Positions 1 through 6,852 of a DNA stretch of 10,285 nt are shown here, piece by piece. This DNA comes from Anaerolineae bacterium. GTDB lineage: Bacteria; Chloroflexota; Anaerolineae; Aggregatilineales; Phototrophicaceae. Numbering within the stretch: the stretch's first letter is position 1; every line of letters starts with the position of its first letter. The notes beneath the pieces were generated by a model, which did no database searches, was not told the DNA's origin, and worked only from the letters and a program-made list of their open reading frames with translations. The translations under genes and the position numbers were made by a program. The stretch covers positions 1 through 10,285 of the forward strand of contig JANQRM010000028.1 of the NCBI GenBank assembly GCA_028284565.1, in the 5' to 3' direction.

Positions 1-129
1 GGTCGCCGTGTATTGTCCAGAGCGTAGGGTGTTGAACGAGCCAATCAACACGAGTGCGATGATAATCACACGCAAGCTGTTAATGACCAAATCGACCCAT
101 GAGATTCGTTCTAAAAACTGTCGTTGCAT
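1..129 (-). CDS. Branched-chain amino acid ABC transporter permease, LivH-like (N-terminal fragment)
   Basis: The frame is open from an ATG at 129 to the window edge and gives 43 residues. They comprise a short polar N-terminus, a hydrophobic stretch at about residues 21-32 (VIIIALVLIGSF) that would be the first membrane segment, and a polar segment ending RSGQYTAT. A ribosome-binding sequence AGAGG lies at 136-140, six bases before the ATG, which supports this start. It is the next gene downstream of a LivJ-type binding protein on the same strand, where a LivH-type permease is expected. In that family the protein forms half of the membrane channel of a high-affinity amino acid or amide importer. 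The family call rests mainly on context because the conserved core lies outside the window. Another inner-membrane protein is possible. Confidence 0.55.
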   Translation of the reverse strand, partial: MQRQFLERISWVDLVINSLRVIIIALVLIGSFNTLRSGQYTAT

Positions 130-205
130 AAAAAGCCTCTTCTGTAAAGTTTAAGTAGGTTGTTGCTGGGTACTGACAAATAAAAACTGTTGGCTGTTTC
201 TTTGG

Positions 206-233
206 GTAAGGGCGTAAAGCTGTACGCTCCTAC
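206..233. repeat. 28-nt imperfect palindrome, possible dispersed repeat
   Basis: The sequence is symmetrical about an AGCT centre (218-221). Eleven of fourteen positions pair by Watson-Crick rules and one more is a G-T pair. The core arms are GGGCGTA and TACGCTCC. The outer ends GTA and TAC also pair. It lies in the 240-nt gap between the binding-protein and permease genes. Short GC-rich palindromes with GTAGG...CCTAC ends resemble the dispersed intergenic palindromes found in several bacterial phyla, but only one copy is visible here, so the repeat status is inferred. Confidence 0.4.
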
Positions 234-305
234 AATAACGCCTATCGTTAGTTTTAAAAAAATCTAATTCCCAAAAACAAACCACCTAAATCACACTATC
301 AGGGA

Positions 306-338
306 AAAGAGCCAGACACGACAGCGCGCTGGCTCTTT
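306..338 (-). terminator. Terminator/attenuator hairpin between livJ-like and livH-like genes
   Basis: There is a perfect 10-bp stem, AAAGAGCCAG (306-315) with CTGGCTCTTT (329-338), and a 13-nt loop. On the minus strand the stem ends in a TTTT run, giving a classic intrinsic terminator 31 nt past the stop codon of the substrate-binding protein gene. Its position inside a probable transport operon suggests partial termination, which would keep the binding protein more abundant than the membrane subunits, a common arrangement. The hairpin is nearly symmetrical, so it could also act on plus-strand transcripts. Confidence 0.75.
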
Positions 339-369
339 ATATTGTACTTACACTATAGAATGACTCGGT

Positions 370-1617
370 CTAGCCTTCAGCGTCGCTCAATGTCCAGAAC
401 GGCGCGGGGGGCCATGCATCATCATTGACTTCGGCTTCCGTAATCTGGAAGATGGCAAGGGCTTCACCCGTTGCACAGTCACCGGTTTCACCACAACTGA
501 GCAAGCCAGTCAGACCTTCAAAGTCAGTGGTTGCGGTCAGGGCATCACGCAGAGCTTGGCGACCAATGGAGGCACTACCATCGTCAGAAACAGTCGCAAC
601 AGCTTCGACAGCATCCAAGAGCATATTGGTTGCATCATAAGCATGTGCGTGGAAGCCACTGGGAGGTGTTCCACCAATTTCTTCGTCCCATGTTTCGAGG
701 AATGCTTCATATTCTTCACCTACAACCAGCGGACCAGAGAGGAACATGCCAATCGCGGCTTCACCCGTGTTTTCTGGGAAGCTCTCCACTTGCAAACCAT
801 CTGCGCCCATCAAGACCGTGTCGCCTAATCCATCAACTTCGAGAGTTTGTGCGGCGATAAAGTTGCCTTCTGGCTCGAAGATTGGGAAGTAGAGGACATC
901 AGGAGCATTGGATGCGATTTCGGTGAGGATTGCGCTCATGTCGGTATCACCAACATTGACCGCACCTTGGAAGGTCACTTCACCACCGAGTTCGGTGAAG
1001 ACTTCAGCCATCACAGCTTGCAGACCATCCGCATAGGGACTACCGTCGTGAATGGTTGCGAGGGTACGCGCGCCCAAGACATCATAAGCGAATTGCGCGG
1101 CAACTGCACCTTGGAAGAGGTCATTGTGAGCTGTGCGATAGTAACCGGGCATCCATGTACCACCCATATCGGGATCGTCATCTGTCAATGTAGGCGCGGT
1201 GTTGGAGGGAGAAATCATCACCAAACCCGCATCGCTGATAATCGGCAAGGCAGCGGCTCCTGCACTGGAGCAGTTCGTACCAATCACACCCACGATCAAG
1301 TCGTCGGAAGCGACACGTTGCGCGGCAGTTTGTCCACCTTCTGCACTACAGAGGGAGTCTTCACCAGTAATCTCGATTTCGTGACCGAGCAATTCACCGC
1401 CACGCGCAAGGACAGCCAGCTCAATTCCACCAAGCGAATCTTCGCCCAAGAAGGAGGTTGCGCCAGAGGTTGTCAGCATGTAGCCCACCACAATCGGATC
1501 ATCTGGACCGAGTTCGATACATCCGAGTTCGTCCATGCATTCCGCTTGTGCAGCAACAGCGGGTACACTGACCACCATCAAGGCAAGCAAAAGTAAAATG
1601 GGTAAAAGACGTTTCAT
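370..1617 (-). CDS. Branched-chain amino acid-type ABC transporter substrate-binding protein (LivJ-like)
   Basis: This 415-residue protein binds the substrate outside the membrane for an ABC importer of the branched-chain amino acid/amide class. An N-terminal signal peptide (MKRLLPILLLLALMVVSVPA, then VAAQAE) is followed by the type I periplasmic-binding fold (Peripla_BP_6). Recognisable blocks are IVVGYMLTTSGATSFLGED near the mature N-terminus, the region GGQTAAQRVASDDLIVGVIGTNCSS (residues about 94-118), which in this family lines the ligand site, and FHAHAYDATNMLLDAVEAV near the C-terminus. There is no lipobox before Cys27, so it is probably not lipid-anchored through that residue. Several cysteines (27, 33, and in the SLCSAEG and NCSS regions) could form disulfides. 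The start is supported by AAGGAG at 1626-1631, eight bases upstream. The permease gene follows after a hairpin. The actual ligand cannot be read from sequence. Confidence 0.93.
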   Translation of the reverse strand: MKRLLPILLLLALMVVSVPAVAAQAECMDELGCIELGPDDPIVVGYMLTTSGATSFLGEDSLGGIELAVLARGGELLGHEIEITGEDSLCSAEGGQTAAQRVASDDLIVGVIGTNCSSAGAAALPIISDAGLVMISPSNTAPTLTDDDPDMGGTWMPGYYRTAHNDLFQGAVAAQFAYDVLGARTLATIHDGSPYADGLQAVMAEVFTELGGEVTFQGAVNVGDTDMSAILTEIASNAPDVLYFPIFEPEGNFIAAQTLEVDGLGDTVLMGADGLQVESFPENTGEAAIGMFLSGPLVVGEEYEAFLETWDEEIGGTPPSGFHAHAYDATNMLLDAVEAVATVSDDGSASIGRQALRDALTATTDFEGLTGLLSCGETGDCATGEALAIFQITEAEVNDDAWPPAPFWTLSDAEG

Positions 1618-1799
1618 AAAAGGTTCTCCTTATACTTAATAAGTGTTAGATAATGGGAAATCTGAATATCCCAATTAGCCAACGTGTTACTCCATATAAC
1701 ACGCTATTAACGATAACGAAAATCATAACGGTATGCAAGTGCAGAGACACAAGGCGAATTGTGCAGATTTTATCAATGTTTGAGGTTAACCCGATGCTA
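1618..1799 (-). promoter_or_regulatory. Upstream region of livJ-like gene with two inverted repeats
   Basis: Reading toward the livJ-like gene, this 182-nt gap contains two dyads. One is CGTGTTA-N7-TAACACG at 1683-1703. The other is TGGGA-N10-TCCCA at 1654-1673. Such dyads ahead of a transporter gene are typical operator geometry. A weak sigma-70-like candidate is TTGCAT-N17-TATCGT near 1741-1713, and another, TTGGGA-N16-TATCTA, overlaps the second dyad. Neither is strong. The strong ribosome-binding site AAGGAG is at 1626-1631. The regulator is unknown and no regulator gene is adjacent. Confidence 0.5.
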
Positions 1800-2093
1800 T
1801 TATGTATCTCTGAATAATCTGGCAAAGCCTGTATAGGGCGATAGCGGAATCAACTCAAAGGTAATTAAGCCCGCCAGCACCATCGGCAAAGAGTTGAGGG
1901 CATCTTGGGCGGTGGCTTTATCCTCTGCTTCTAGGATGATGACTGCCGTATGTTCATCGGGATTAAAATACATCTCTCGAAAAATCCCTGCAGTGACCAA
2001 TTCCCATGCACGACGCGTTTCTGCTTCGCCATACGGCACGAAATCTTCTGCCGTTAAGCCGGGCTTTTCAAGTTCCAATGCCAAAAATTTCAT
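1800..2093 (-). CDS. Muconolactone delta-isomerase-like small protein
   Basis: This is a 97-residue protein of the muconolactone isomerase-like family, small ferredoxin-like alpha+beta proteins that assemble into barrel oligomers. Family hallmarks are the N-terminal strand MKFLALELEKPGLTAEDF, a helix around AETRRAWELVTAGI, the motif FREMYFNPDEHTAVIILEA, and the C-terminal LPMVLAGLITFELIPLSPYTGFARLF. The length matches the family (about 90-97 residues). No catechol-degradation genes are nearby, so true muconolactone isomerase activity is doubtful; many members have unknown substrates. AGGGAG at 2100-2105, six bases upstream, supports the start. It is divergent from the flavin oxidase gene across a 117-nt gap and might share regulation with it. 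Confidence 0.75.
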   Translation of the reverse strand: MKFLALELEKPGLTAEDFVPYGEAETRRAWELVTAGIFREMYFNPDEHTAVIILEAEDKATAQDALNSLPMVLAGLITFELIPLSPYTGFARLFRDT

Positions 2094-2210
2094 TTGTATC
2101 TCCCTAATAATTGCCGATATCTTAGAACCCTATAACCAACAACTAACAGCATCTGTCCAAAATACGTTACAATCATCAGCGTGTCTATCTAAACCTTAGA
2201 GCAACGTATC

Positions 2211-3377
2211 ATGTCCAACCCAATTTATGATCATATCGTACTCGGCGGGGGAATCATCGGCTCATCCACTGCGTATTATCTCAGTGAGATTAATCCCAAC
2301 ATTTTACTCCTCGACCAGTACGCTCCCGGCCACACGCTTGGCAGTTCCCATGGTGATAGTCGCGTGGTGCGCTTTAATTATCCAGAACCGATTTATGTTG
2401 AGATGGCATTGCTCTGTTATCCGCAATGGGAGGCACTCGGTGAACGCATCGGCAGACCCTTGATTCAAAAGACAGGTTTGCTCGATAGCGGTCCAGAAGG
2501 ATGTATCCAAATCAACGAAGTCACCGACAATTTACAACGTTTCAATATCCCATTTGAGATACTCACCGCTTCTGAAATCAATGACCGTTTTCCGTATTTC
2601 CATTATGAAGATCACTATATCGGCATCTATCAGGCAGATGGAGCTGTCGGCTTTGCGACTCCGGCGGTGCGGGCATTGTGGCAGTTGGTCAAAGTGAATG
2701 GTGGCTATACCAAAACAGACACACGCATCTTAGCGATTGATACCACTGGAAGCACTATCAAATTGCGAGATGATAATGGCTACACATGGGAAACTCACAA
2801 TCTCGTCATCACAGCGGGGGCATGGACGAAAAAGCTACTTGCACCCCTTGACTTAGATATTCCTCTCGTTGCCTCCCAAGAACAACTCAGTTACTTTCCT
2901 TCCAAAGATGGCTTTGACCATCGCGTTGGCCAGATGCCCGATATGATTGACTTTGGCTATAACAACCCCTTCTACACAATCCCGCAAGTTGAAATACCGG
3001 GAGTCAAAGTCGGTTGGCATCATACGGGTACAGCAATCGACCCGAATAACCCGATTGATTTGGGAGACCGTATTACTGTTGGAATGCAAGCCTTCGTCGA
3101 GCGACGCTTCCCCCATCTATCTAGCACACCTGTTGAGACCATCAACTGTCTTTATACTAATACGCCCGACTACCACTTCGTATTAGACCGTCACCCAAAC
3201 ATTTCCAATATTGTCATCGGCGCGGGTTTCTCTGGACATGGTTTTAAGTTTGCACCCACAATTGGTACAATTCTCGCCAATCTCTCTCGTGGACAAGAAT
3301 CCCCTGTTCCACTCGATACCTTTGCTCTTGGACGCTTTGCTCATCCAGAATCACTCGTCCGTCGCACCGGCGCGTAA
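2211..3377 (+). CDS. FAD-dependent monomeric sarcosine oxidase / N-methyl amino acid oxidase family
   Basis: This 388-residue flavoenzyme is of the monomeric sarcosine oxidase (MSOX) / N-methyltryptophan oxidase (SolA) family. The family oxidises secondary N-methyl amines to imines, which hydrolyse to a primary amine and formaldehyde, and reduces O2 to H2O2. The N-terminal nucleotide-binding motif GGGIIGSSTA is at residues 12-21. By comparison with Bacillus MSOX, active-site residues appear retained: His47, Ser50, Arg51 and Arg54 in GSSHGDSRVVRF, a histidine at 270/271 in GWHHTG, Tyr315, and Lys346 in GFSGHGFKF. Cys313 (NCLYTNTPD) matches the cysteine that binds FAD covalently. Length equals the family norm (about 390). 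There is no signal peptide, so it is cytoplasmic. The ribosome-binding site is weak (AGAG at 2198-2201), but the first residues align with the family start. The exact amine substrate is unknown. Confidence 0.88.
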   Translation: MSNPIYDHIVLGGGIIGSSTAYYLSEINPNILLLDQYAPGHTLGSSHGDSRVVRFNYPEPIYVEMALLCYPQWEALGERIGRPLIQKTGLLDSGPEGCIQINEVTDNLQRFNIPFEILTASEINDRFPYFHYEDHYIGIYQADGAVGFATPAVRALWQLVKVNGGYTKTDTRILAIDTTGSTIKLRDDNGYTWETHNLVITAGAWTKKLLAPLDLDIPLVASQEQLSYFPSKDGFDHRVGQMPDMIDFGYNNPFYTIPQVEIPGVKVGWHHTGTAIDPNNPIDLGDRITVGMQAFVERRFPHLSSTPVETINCLYTNTPDYHFVLDRHPNISNIVIGAGFSGHGFKFAPTIGTILANLSRGQESPVPLDTFALGRFAHPESLVRRTGA

Positions 3378-3584
3378 TGCGTATCATCTCGGCGAAATCC
3401 GACAAGCCTATATACCTTGAAAACTAAGCAAACATAGAGATGAGCCAGCACAATGTTTCTATCCATTTTTAATGATTTGTTTTGCAAATCTTAACCCTGT
3501 GGCGATTGCGAAAATCGTACATCTGTGCTAAAGTAACCTATCGGTTAATTAAACCGAGAAGTTCAATAAAAAAGGAGACATGCA
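3378..3584 (+). promoter_or_regulatory. Intergenic region with promoter and inverted repeat ahead of the YCII gene
   Basis: A sigma-70-like promoter is visible: TTGCGA (3506-3511), a 17-nt spacer, then TAAAGT (3529-3534), four of six consensus bases in each box. The predicted transcription start, near 3541, coincides with the inverted repeat TCGGTT-AATTA-AACCGA (3541-3557), a plausible operator or leader hairpin. AAGGAG (3572-3577) is the ribosome-binding site. Further left, a weak AT-rich hairpin (AAACAT 3430-3435 with ATGTTT 3453-3458, then TTTTT at 3466-3470) might end the oxidase transcript. A second small hairpin pairs GATTTG (3474-3479) with CAAATC (3485-3490). Confidence 0.5.
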
Positions 3585-3896
3585 ATGACCAATTTTGTTT
3601 TAATCTATACCGGTGGCGGAGAGCCAGATGAAGCTAATCAAGAACAAGTGATGGCAGAATGGGGCGCATGGTATGGCAAATTAGGAGAAGCTATTGTTGA
3701 TGGAGGCAATCCTTTTAGTGTCTCCAAGCATCTGACGAGCGATGGCGTGAGTGATGGAGCCGCCAGTTCACCACCCGCCACAGGCTACACTGTCATTTCC
3801 GCCGAATCTCTTGACGATGCTGTCGAAAAATGCAAAGATCATCCCCACATCAAATATGGTGGGCAAGTCTCTGTCTACCAAACCTTCCAGATGTAA
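3585..3896 (+). CDS. YCII-related domain protein
   Basis: This 103-residue soluble protein is of the YCII-related family, a ferredoxin-like (dimeric alpha/beta barrel) fold. The pattern is characteristic: a first strand NFVLIYTGGGEP, a helix EANQEQVMAEWGAWYGKLGEAIVDGGNPF (residues about 19-46), a polar linker rich in Ser/Ala/Pro, a strand TGYTVISAESLDDAVEKCKDHPHI, and a final strand QVSVYQTFQM. Family members are often found near sigma factors or redox enzymes, and most have no proven reaction. No sigma-factor gene is present here. A strong ribosome-binding site (AAGGAG, seven bases before the ATG) and its own promoter suggest independent, efficient expression. It converges with the phosphotransferase gene 60 nt downstream. 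Confidence 0.82.
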   Translation: MTNFVLIYTGGGEPDEANQEQVMAEWGAWYGKLGEAIVDGGNPFSVSKHLTSDGVSDGAASSPPATGYTVISAESLDDAVEKCKDHPHIKYGGQVSVYQTFQM

Positions 3897-3914
3897 TCGA
3901 GTTCGCTGTTTTTT

Positions 3915-3936
3915 AGGTCGGGAGTCGTCTCGACCT
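3915..3936. other. Hairpin between convergent genes, possible U-tract-less terminator
   Basis: AGGTCG (3915-3920) pairs with CGACCT (3931-3936), and inner GA/TC bases can extend the stem. The hairpin lies midway in the 60-nt gap between two convergent genes, where a bidirectional terminator is expected. The T-run (3909-3914) precedes the stem on the plus strand, and neither exit side has a proper U-tract, so intrinsic termination would be inefficient. Confidence 0.4.
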
Positions 3937-3956
3937 GCCAATCTCCTTACTACCAA

Positions 3957-4775
3957 TCAATTGAACTCAAGATGCGGTTCTGCGAGCTGGGCCATGCTTA
4001 AGGCATAAGTCTCATCTTGGCTATCTTCATTGGACCAGCACGCACTCAGACAAGCATAAGCAAATGTAAATGCCAGAATCCGTTGTCGGGGAATCTGAAG
4101 TTGCTCAGAGAAGATGCTGGCTTGTTGCAAGAGGCGGTTTTCGTTTTGGACGAGTGTGGGCATCGAAATTGGATTGCATAAGGCATTAGCACAGTCAAAG
4201 GTACGTTCTCCGATTAAGCCTTTAGGGTCAATCGCCAGCCAACCGCGTTGGGAACTGTGGATGGCATTTTCATGATGCATATCACCGTGTAACACACAGA
4301 TGTCGCGGGGTTGGGCGAGGATTTCTTCTGCTACCTGTCGGGCGCGGAAATAGATCGAGTCTTTGTCCTCCGACTCCGCTTTACGGAAGAGTGAGCGAAA
4401 GCGTCGACGGAGCGTTGTCAGTCCATCTAACTGAGCTGGTGGTGGTTTAGCATGGAGCTGATTTAAGACACGGACAATAATCTGTGTAGCTTTATCGTCT
4501 TTTCCCTCTTCGACATAAGGGATAAGGTCATCACCATCCGCATATTCAAGTAGGCGTGCTTTGTCATCATGCTTTAGGAGACGGACCGCCCCATGTCCAT
4601 CAAAGTGTGATAAGGCAACTGCACCACCCTGCTCATCATGGATACCAATCGGAGTCAGCAATTTAAGGACGGTAATTTCATCTTGATATGTAACGCTATA
4701 GACTTCACTCGTCGGTGTGGATGCTATATGCTGGGGATGTGCAAGATTCCACCGAGTTAGGTACGAATCAAGCAT
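3957..4775 (-). CDS. Aminoglycoside phosphotransferase, APH(6)/streptomycin 6-kinase-like
   Basis: This 272-residue kinase-like protein resembles the APH(6) (streptomycin 6-kinase, PF04655) family, which uses ATP to phosphorylate an aminoglycoside hydroxyl and inactivate the drug. The phosphotransferase motif HGDMHHEN (163-170) supplies the catalytic base Asp165 and Asn170. IDPKGLIGERTFDCANALCNP (182-202) holds the metal-binding Asp183 and is highly typical of APH(6). The N-terminal lobe has TVLKLL with Lys38 as the likely ATP-contacting lysine. Length matches the family (about 270). It is the last gene of a three-gene unit, 18 nt behind the metallophosphoesterase. No clear ribosome-binding site precedes the ATG, so translation may be coupled to the upstream gene. 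Chromosomal homologues in environmental bacteria may act on other small molecules, so resistance is an inference. Confidence 0.85.
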   Translation of the reverse strand: MLDSYLTRWNLAHPQHIASTPTSEVYSVTYQDEITVLKLLTPIGIHDEQGGAVALSHFDGHGAVRLLKHDDKARLLEYADGDDLIPYVEEGKDDKATQIIVRVLNQLHAKPPPAQLDGLTTLRRRFRSLFRKAESEDKDSIYFRARQVAEEILAQPRDICVLHGDMHHENAIHSSQRGWLAIDPKGLIGERTFDCANALCNPISMPTLVQNENRLLQQASIFSEQLQIPRQRILAFTFAYACLSACWSNEDSQDETYALSMAQLAEPHLEFN

Positions 4776-4793
4776 CGCTGAATAACAGAGATT

Positions 4794-5522
4794 TCAATTG
4801 GATTGCCATAACTCTGCCCAATTGAGTGGATTCGTACTCGCTTGTGAAGCCTGTCGGATAGCATCCACATCCACTGGAATCCGACAAAACTCCACCTGAG
4901 CCTGTCCGTGTGCAACCTGCAAGATGGCATACTCTGCCCAAGGTAAGATGCTCGCGTCATCTTGAATCGGCATTTGGACAAGCGGTTCTCCCACACTGCC
5001 GGGGTTCATGATCAACATATCATGATGCCGACGGAATAACGGAATATGCGTATGCCCACCGACGAATAGGGTAGCATGATGCCCGTTCAACACGGTATCA
5101 AGTTCATCTGGTGGTGTTTTTGCAAGGATGATATCCGTGTTGGCTTGGGGTGACCCATGAAAAAAGAGTGCTGTGACATCATCAAAATTGCGTTCGAGTG
5201 TCGGGCGAAAGCTATCGAGAAACTGAAGATGCTGGTCAGAGAGTTGTTCACGACACCATTGCACAGTATCCATGACAATGGGAACGACTTTGCCTCGCCG
5301 TTTCATATCATCTATATCGAGCAGGTCGGTTTCATGATTGCCTTTGATAAACTGACAATCCAGCTCCATCATCCGATTGACAACCTCTATAGGTTGGGGA
5401 CCCAACGTCGCCACATCGCCCAAACAGATCAATTCATCCACTTGTTTCGATTCAATATCCGCAAGCACAGCCTCTAATGAGACCAGATTGCCATGAATGT
5501 CCGAAATAATTGCAATCCGCAT
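4794..5522 (-). CDS. Calcineurin-like metallophosphoesterase (YfcE/Metallophos_2 type)
   Basis: This 242-residue cytoplasmic phosphoesterase has the complete two-metal site of the family: DIHGN (Asp8, His10), GD (Asp36), GNHE (Asn62, His63), HGS (His122) and GHTH (His157, His159). Family members hydrolyse phosphomonoesters, phosphodiesters or nucleotides; the substrate cannot be read here. The start chosen is the ATG at 5522, because family members begin directly with the MRIAIISDIHGN strand. An upstream in-frame GTG at 5564 would add 14 residues overlapping the preceding gene. The gap to that preceding gene is 8 nt and to the following kinase gene 18 nt, indicating co-transcription. A weak GGAA-type ribosome-binding sequence lies in the end of the previous gene. 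The residue after GNHE (TDLL) and the long middle helix are ordinary for the family. Confidence 0.88.
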   Translation of the reverse strand: MRIAIISDIHGNLVSLEAVLADIESKQVDELICLGDVATLGPQPIEVVNRMMELDCQFIKGNHETDLLDIDDMKRRGKVVPIVMDTVQWCREQLSDQHLQFLDSFRPTLERNFDDVTALFFHGSPQANTDIILAKTPPDELDTVLNGHHATLFVGGHTHIPLFRRHHDMLIMNPGSVGEPLVQMPIQDDASILPWAEYAILQVAHGQAQVEFCRIPVDVDAIRQASQASTNPLNWAELWQSN

Positions 5523-5530
5523 TGGTTTTG

Positions 5531-6811
5531 TTATTCCATTTCCGGTAAAGATGGCAGGAGCCACAGATAGTCACGGCGGAAGATCATGTCAATGAAGAGA
5601 CGATAGACCAAACTCGATGACATAAAGCCCACATCACCTTCTTCATTGGTCGCCAATGGTGCGCGGAATGTGATTAAGGCGAGTGCTTTGCCCGTTTCTT
5701 CATCTACCTGAACCCGACCATCAACGCTCTCTACATTACGTGATTTTAATAGCTCATTGAACGGTACGCGCATTGCCAGCGACTCGGTGTTATCAAGGCG
5801 AGTAGGGATAATGTCAGCGGCAATTTGAGCATCCGCCTCGGTATCATAAACCAGCGCAACAATCACAATTTGTTTCGTATCGGCCGCAGTATCGGCAATC
5901 ATCACCAATTGGAATTGAGGAATGGAGTCAAAGCCTTCGCTCAATTCAGCAAGAGCCGCTCTGGCTTGTTCGGGTGTTGACGATGCTCCAAGTAAAGCGG
6001 CAGGATCAAAGAGAAATTCGGTAGCTGGAATCCAGTAAGCTTGACGCAAAATCCCTGTATCGGGTTGCAAAAGCCCATCCTTCGGAAGCGCATTCACTGT
6101 GGCTAGATAATTCGGGTGCGTCGCCAGCGAGGATGCCTCGCCTGTTTGGATACCATAAATCAATTCCAATGCTTCACCCCCATTTGCGTTAATGATGAAG
6201 GTATCGGAGATGAGTAAGGGTTCAGGTCGTCCTAAACGTCCGCCAAAGGGATTAGCAGGGTTGGTATTGTTAAAGTCCATTTGCAAGCCATCGCAATCCT
6301 CATTCCCACAGAGCAAGGTGAAATCGCTCAATGAGTCGGCAGTGAAGTCGCGGGCAGTGAATGCCTCAATAATGGATTGGGCATCAAACTCACCCTGTAG
6401 CACGACCACATCGGCAGGCGGATCACCGAAATAGAGTTCGCGGTCGATATCGAAAAAGTCCATGCCAAGCAAGTCTTGCCACTCATCGCCAAAGCGGACG
6501 CCTGCTTGGATGATTTCGCCAGAACCACTCGAAATGCCAAACGAAGCCGCCATCCATAAGCCAAGTGATTCGTCTCTGGCATCATTGAGGGCTTTCCATT
6601 CCGCATGACTTGCGGGTTGCGCCGCACCGGGTCGCGCTTGTTCAACAGCACGATAATCGACATAGCTGACTAAAGTATCCAGCGTCTCGACATTCAGCGG
6701 GACAAATGCCAACATCTCCAAGACGGGATGATCATCCTCCTGAGCATGGATGGGTACGATAATCAGAGAAATTAGAAGCAAGAGAAGCAAAACACAAATA
6801 CGAGGTTTCAT
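5531..6811 (-). CDS. Exported protein of unknown function
   Basis: I do not recognise this 426-residue protein. It begins with a clear signal peptide (MKPRICVLLLLLLISLIIVP, then IHAQEDD, probable cleavage after HA-Q), so it is secreted or periplasm-side. No lipobox is seen. The mature part is acidic, alternates strands and helices, and has one cysteine pair in LLCGNEDCDG that could form a disulfide. A recurring theme is short hydrophobic strands with acidic helices (SSTPEQARAALAELSEGFDSIPQFQLVMIA and YDTEADAQIAADIIPTRLDN), but no catalytic motif is evident. The ATG at 6811 is preferred to one at 6841: it directly precedes the signal peptide, has GGAG ten bases upstream (6822-6825), and the promoter at 6853-6881 would place 6841 only about five bases from the transcript start. 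It heads the three-gene minus-strand unit. Confidence 0.8.
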   Translation of the reverse strand: MKPRICVLLLLLLISLIIVPIHAQEDDHPVLEMLAFVPLNVETLDTLVSYVDYRAVEQARPGAAQPASHAEWKALNDARDESLGLWMAASFGISSGSGEIIQAGVRFGDEWQDLLGMDFFDIDRELYFGDPPADVVVLQGEFDAQSIIEAFTARDFTADSLSDFTLLCGNEDCDGLQMDFNNTNPANPFGGRLGRPEPLLISDTFIINANGGEALELIYGIQTGEASSLATHPNYLATVNALPKDGLLQPDTGILRQAYWIPATEFLFDPAALLGASSTPEQARAALAELSEGFDSIPQFQLVMIADTAADTKQIVIVALVYDTEADAQIAADIIPTRLDNTESLAMRVPFNELLKSRNVESVDGRVQVDEETGKALALITFRAPLATNEEGDVGFMSSSLVYRLFIDMIFRRDYLWLLPSLPEME

Positions 6812-6852
6812 CAAAGCAGAACTCCAATCCAACAGCAACATAGACCGTCACT

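Noticed and set aside
847..1596. Plus-strand frame of 249 codons
   Set aside because: It is fully antisense to the LivJ-like gene, rich in His, Cys and Thr as expected of a mirror frame, with no promoter or ribosome-binding site.
3915..3936. Canonical intrinsic terminator
   Set aside because: The stem is good but the T-run lies on the wrong side for plus-strand transcripts and reads as A on the minus strand, so it is listed only as a hairpin.
5520..5564. GTG start at 5564 for the metallophosphoesterase
   Set aside because: The extra 14 residues are not part of the family fold and overlap the preceding coding region; the ATG at 5522 starts directly at the first strand.
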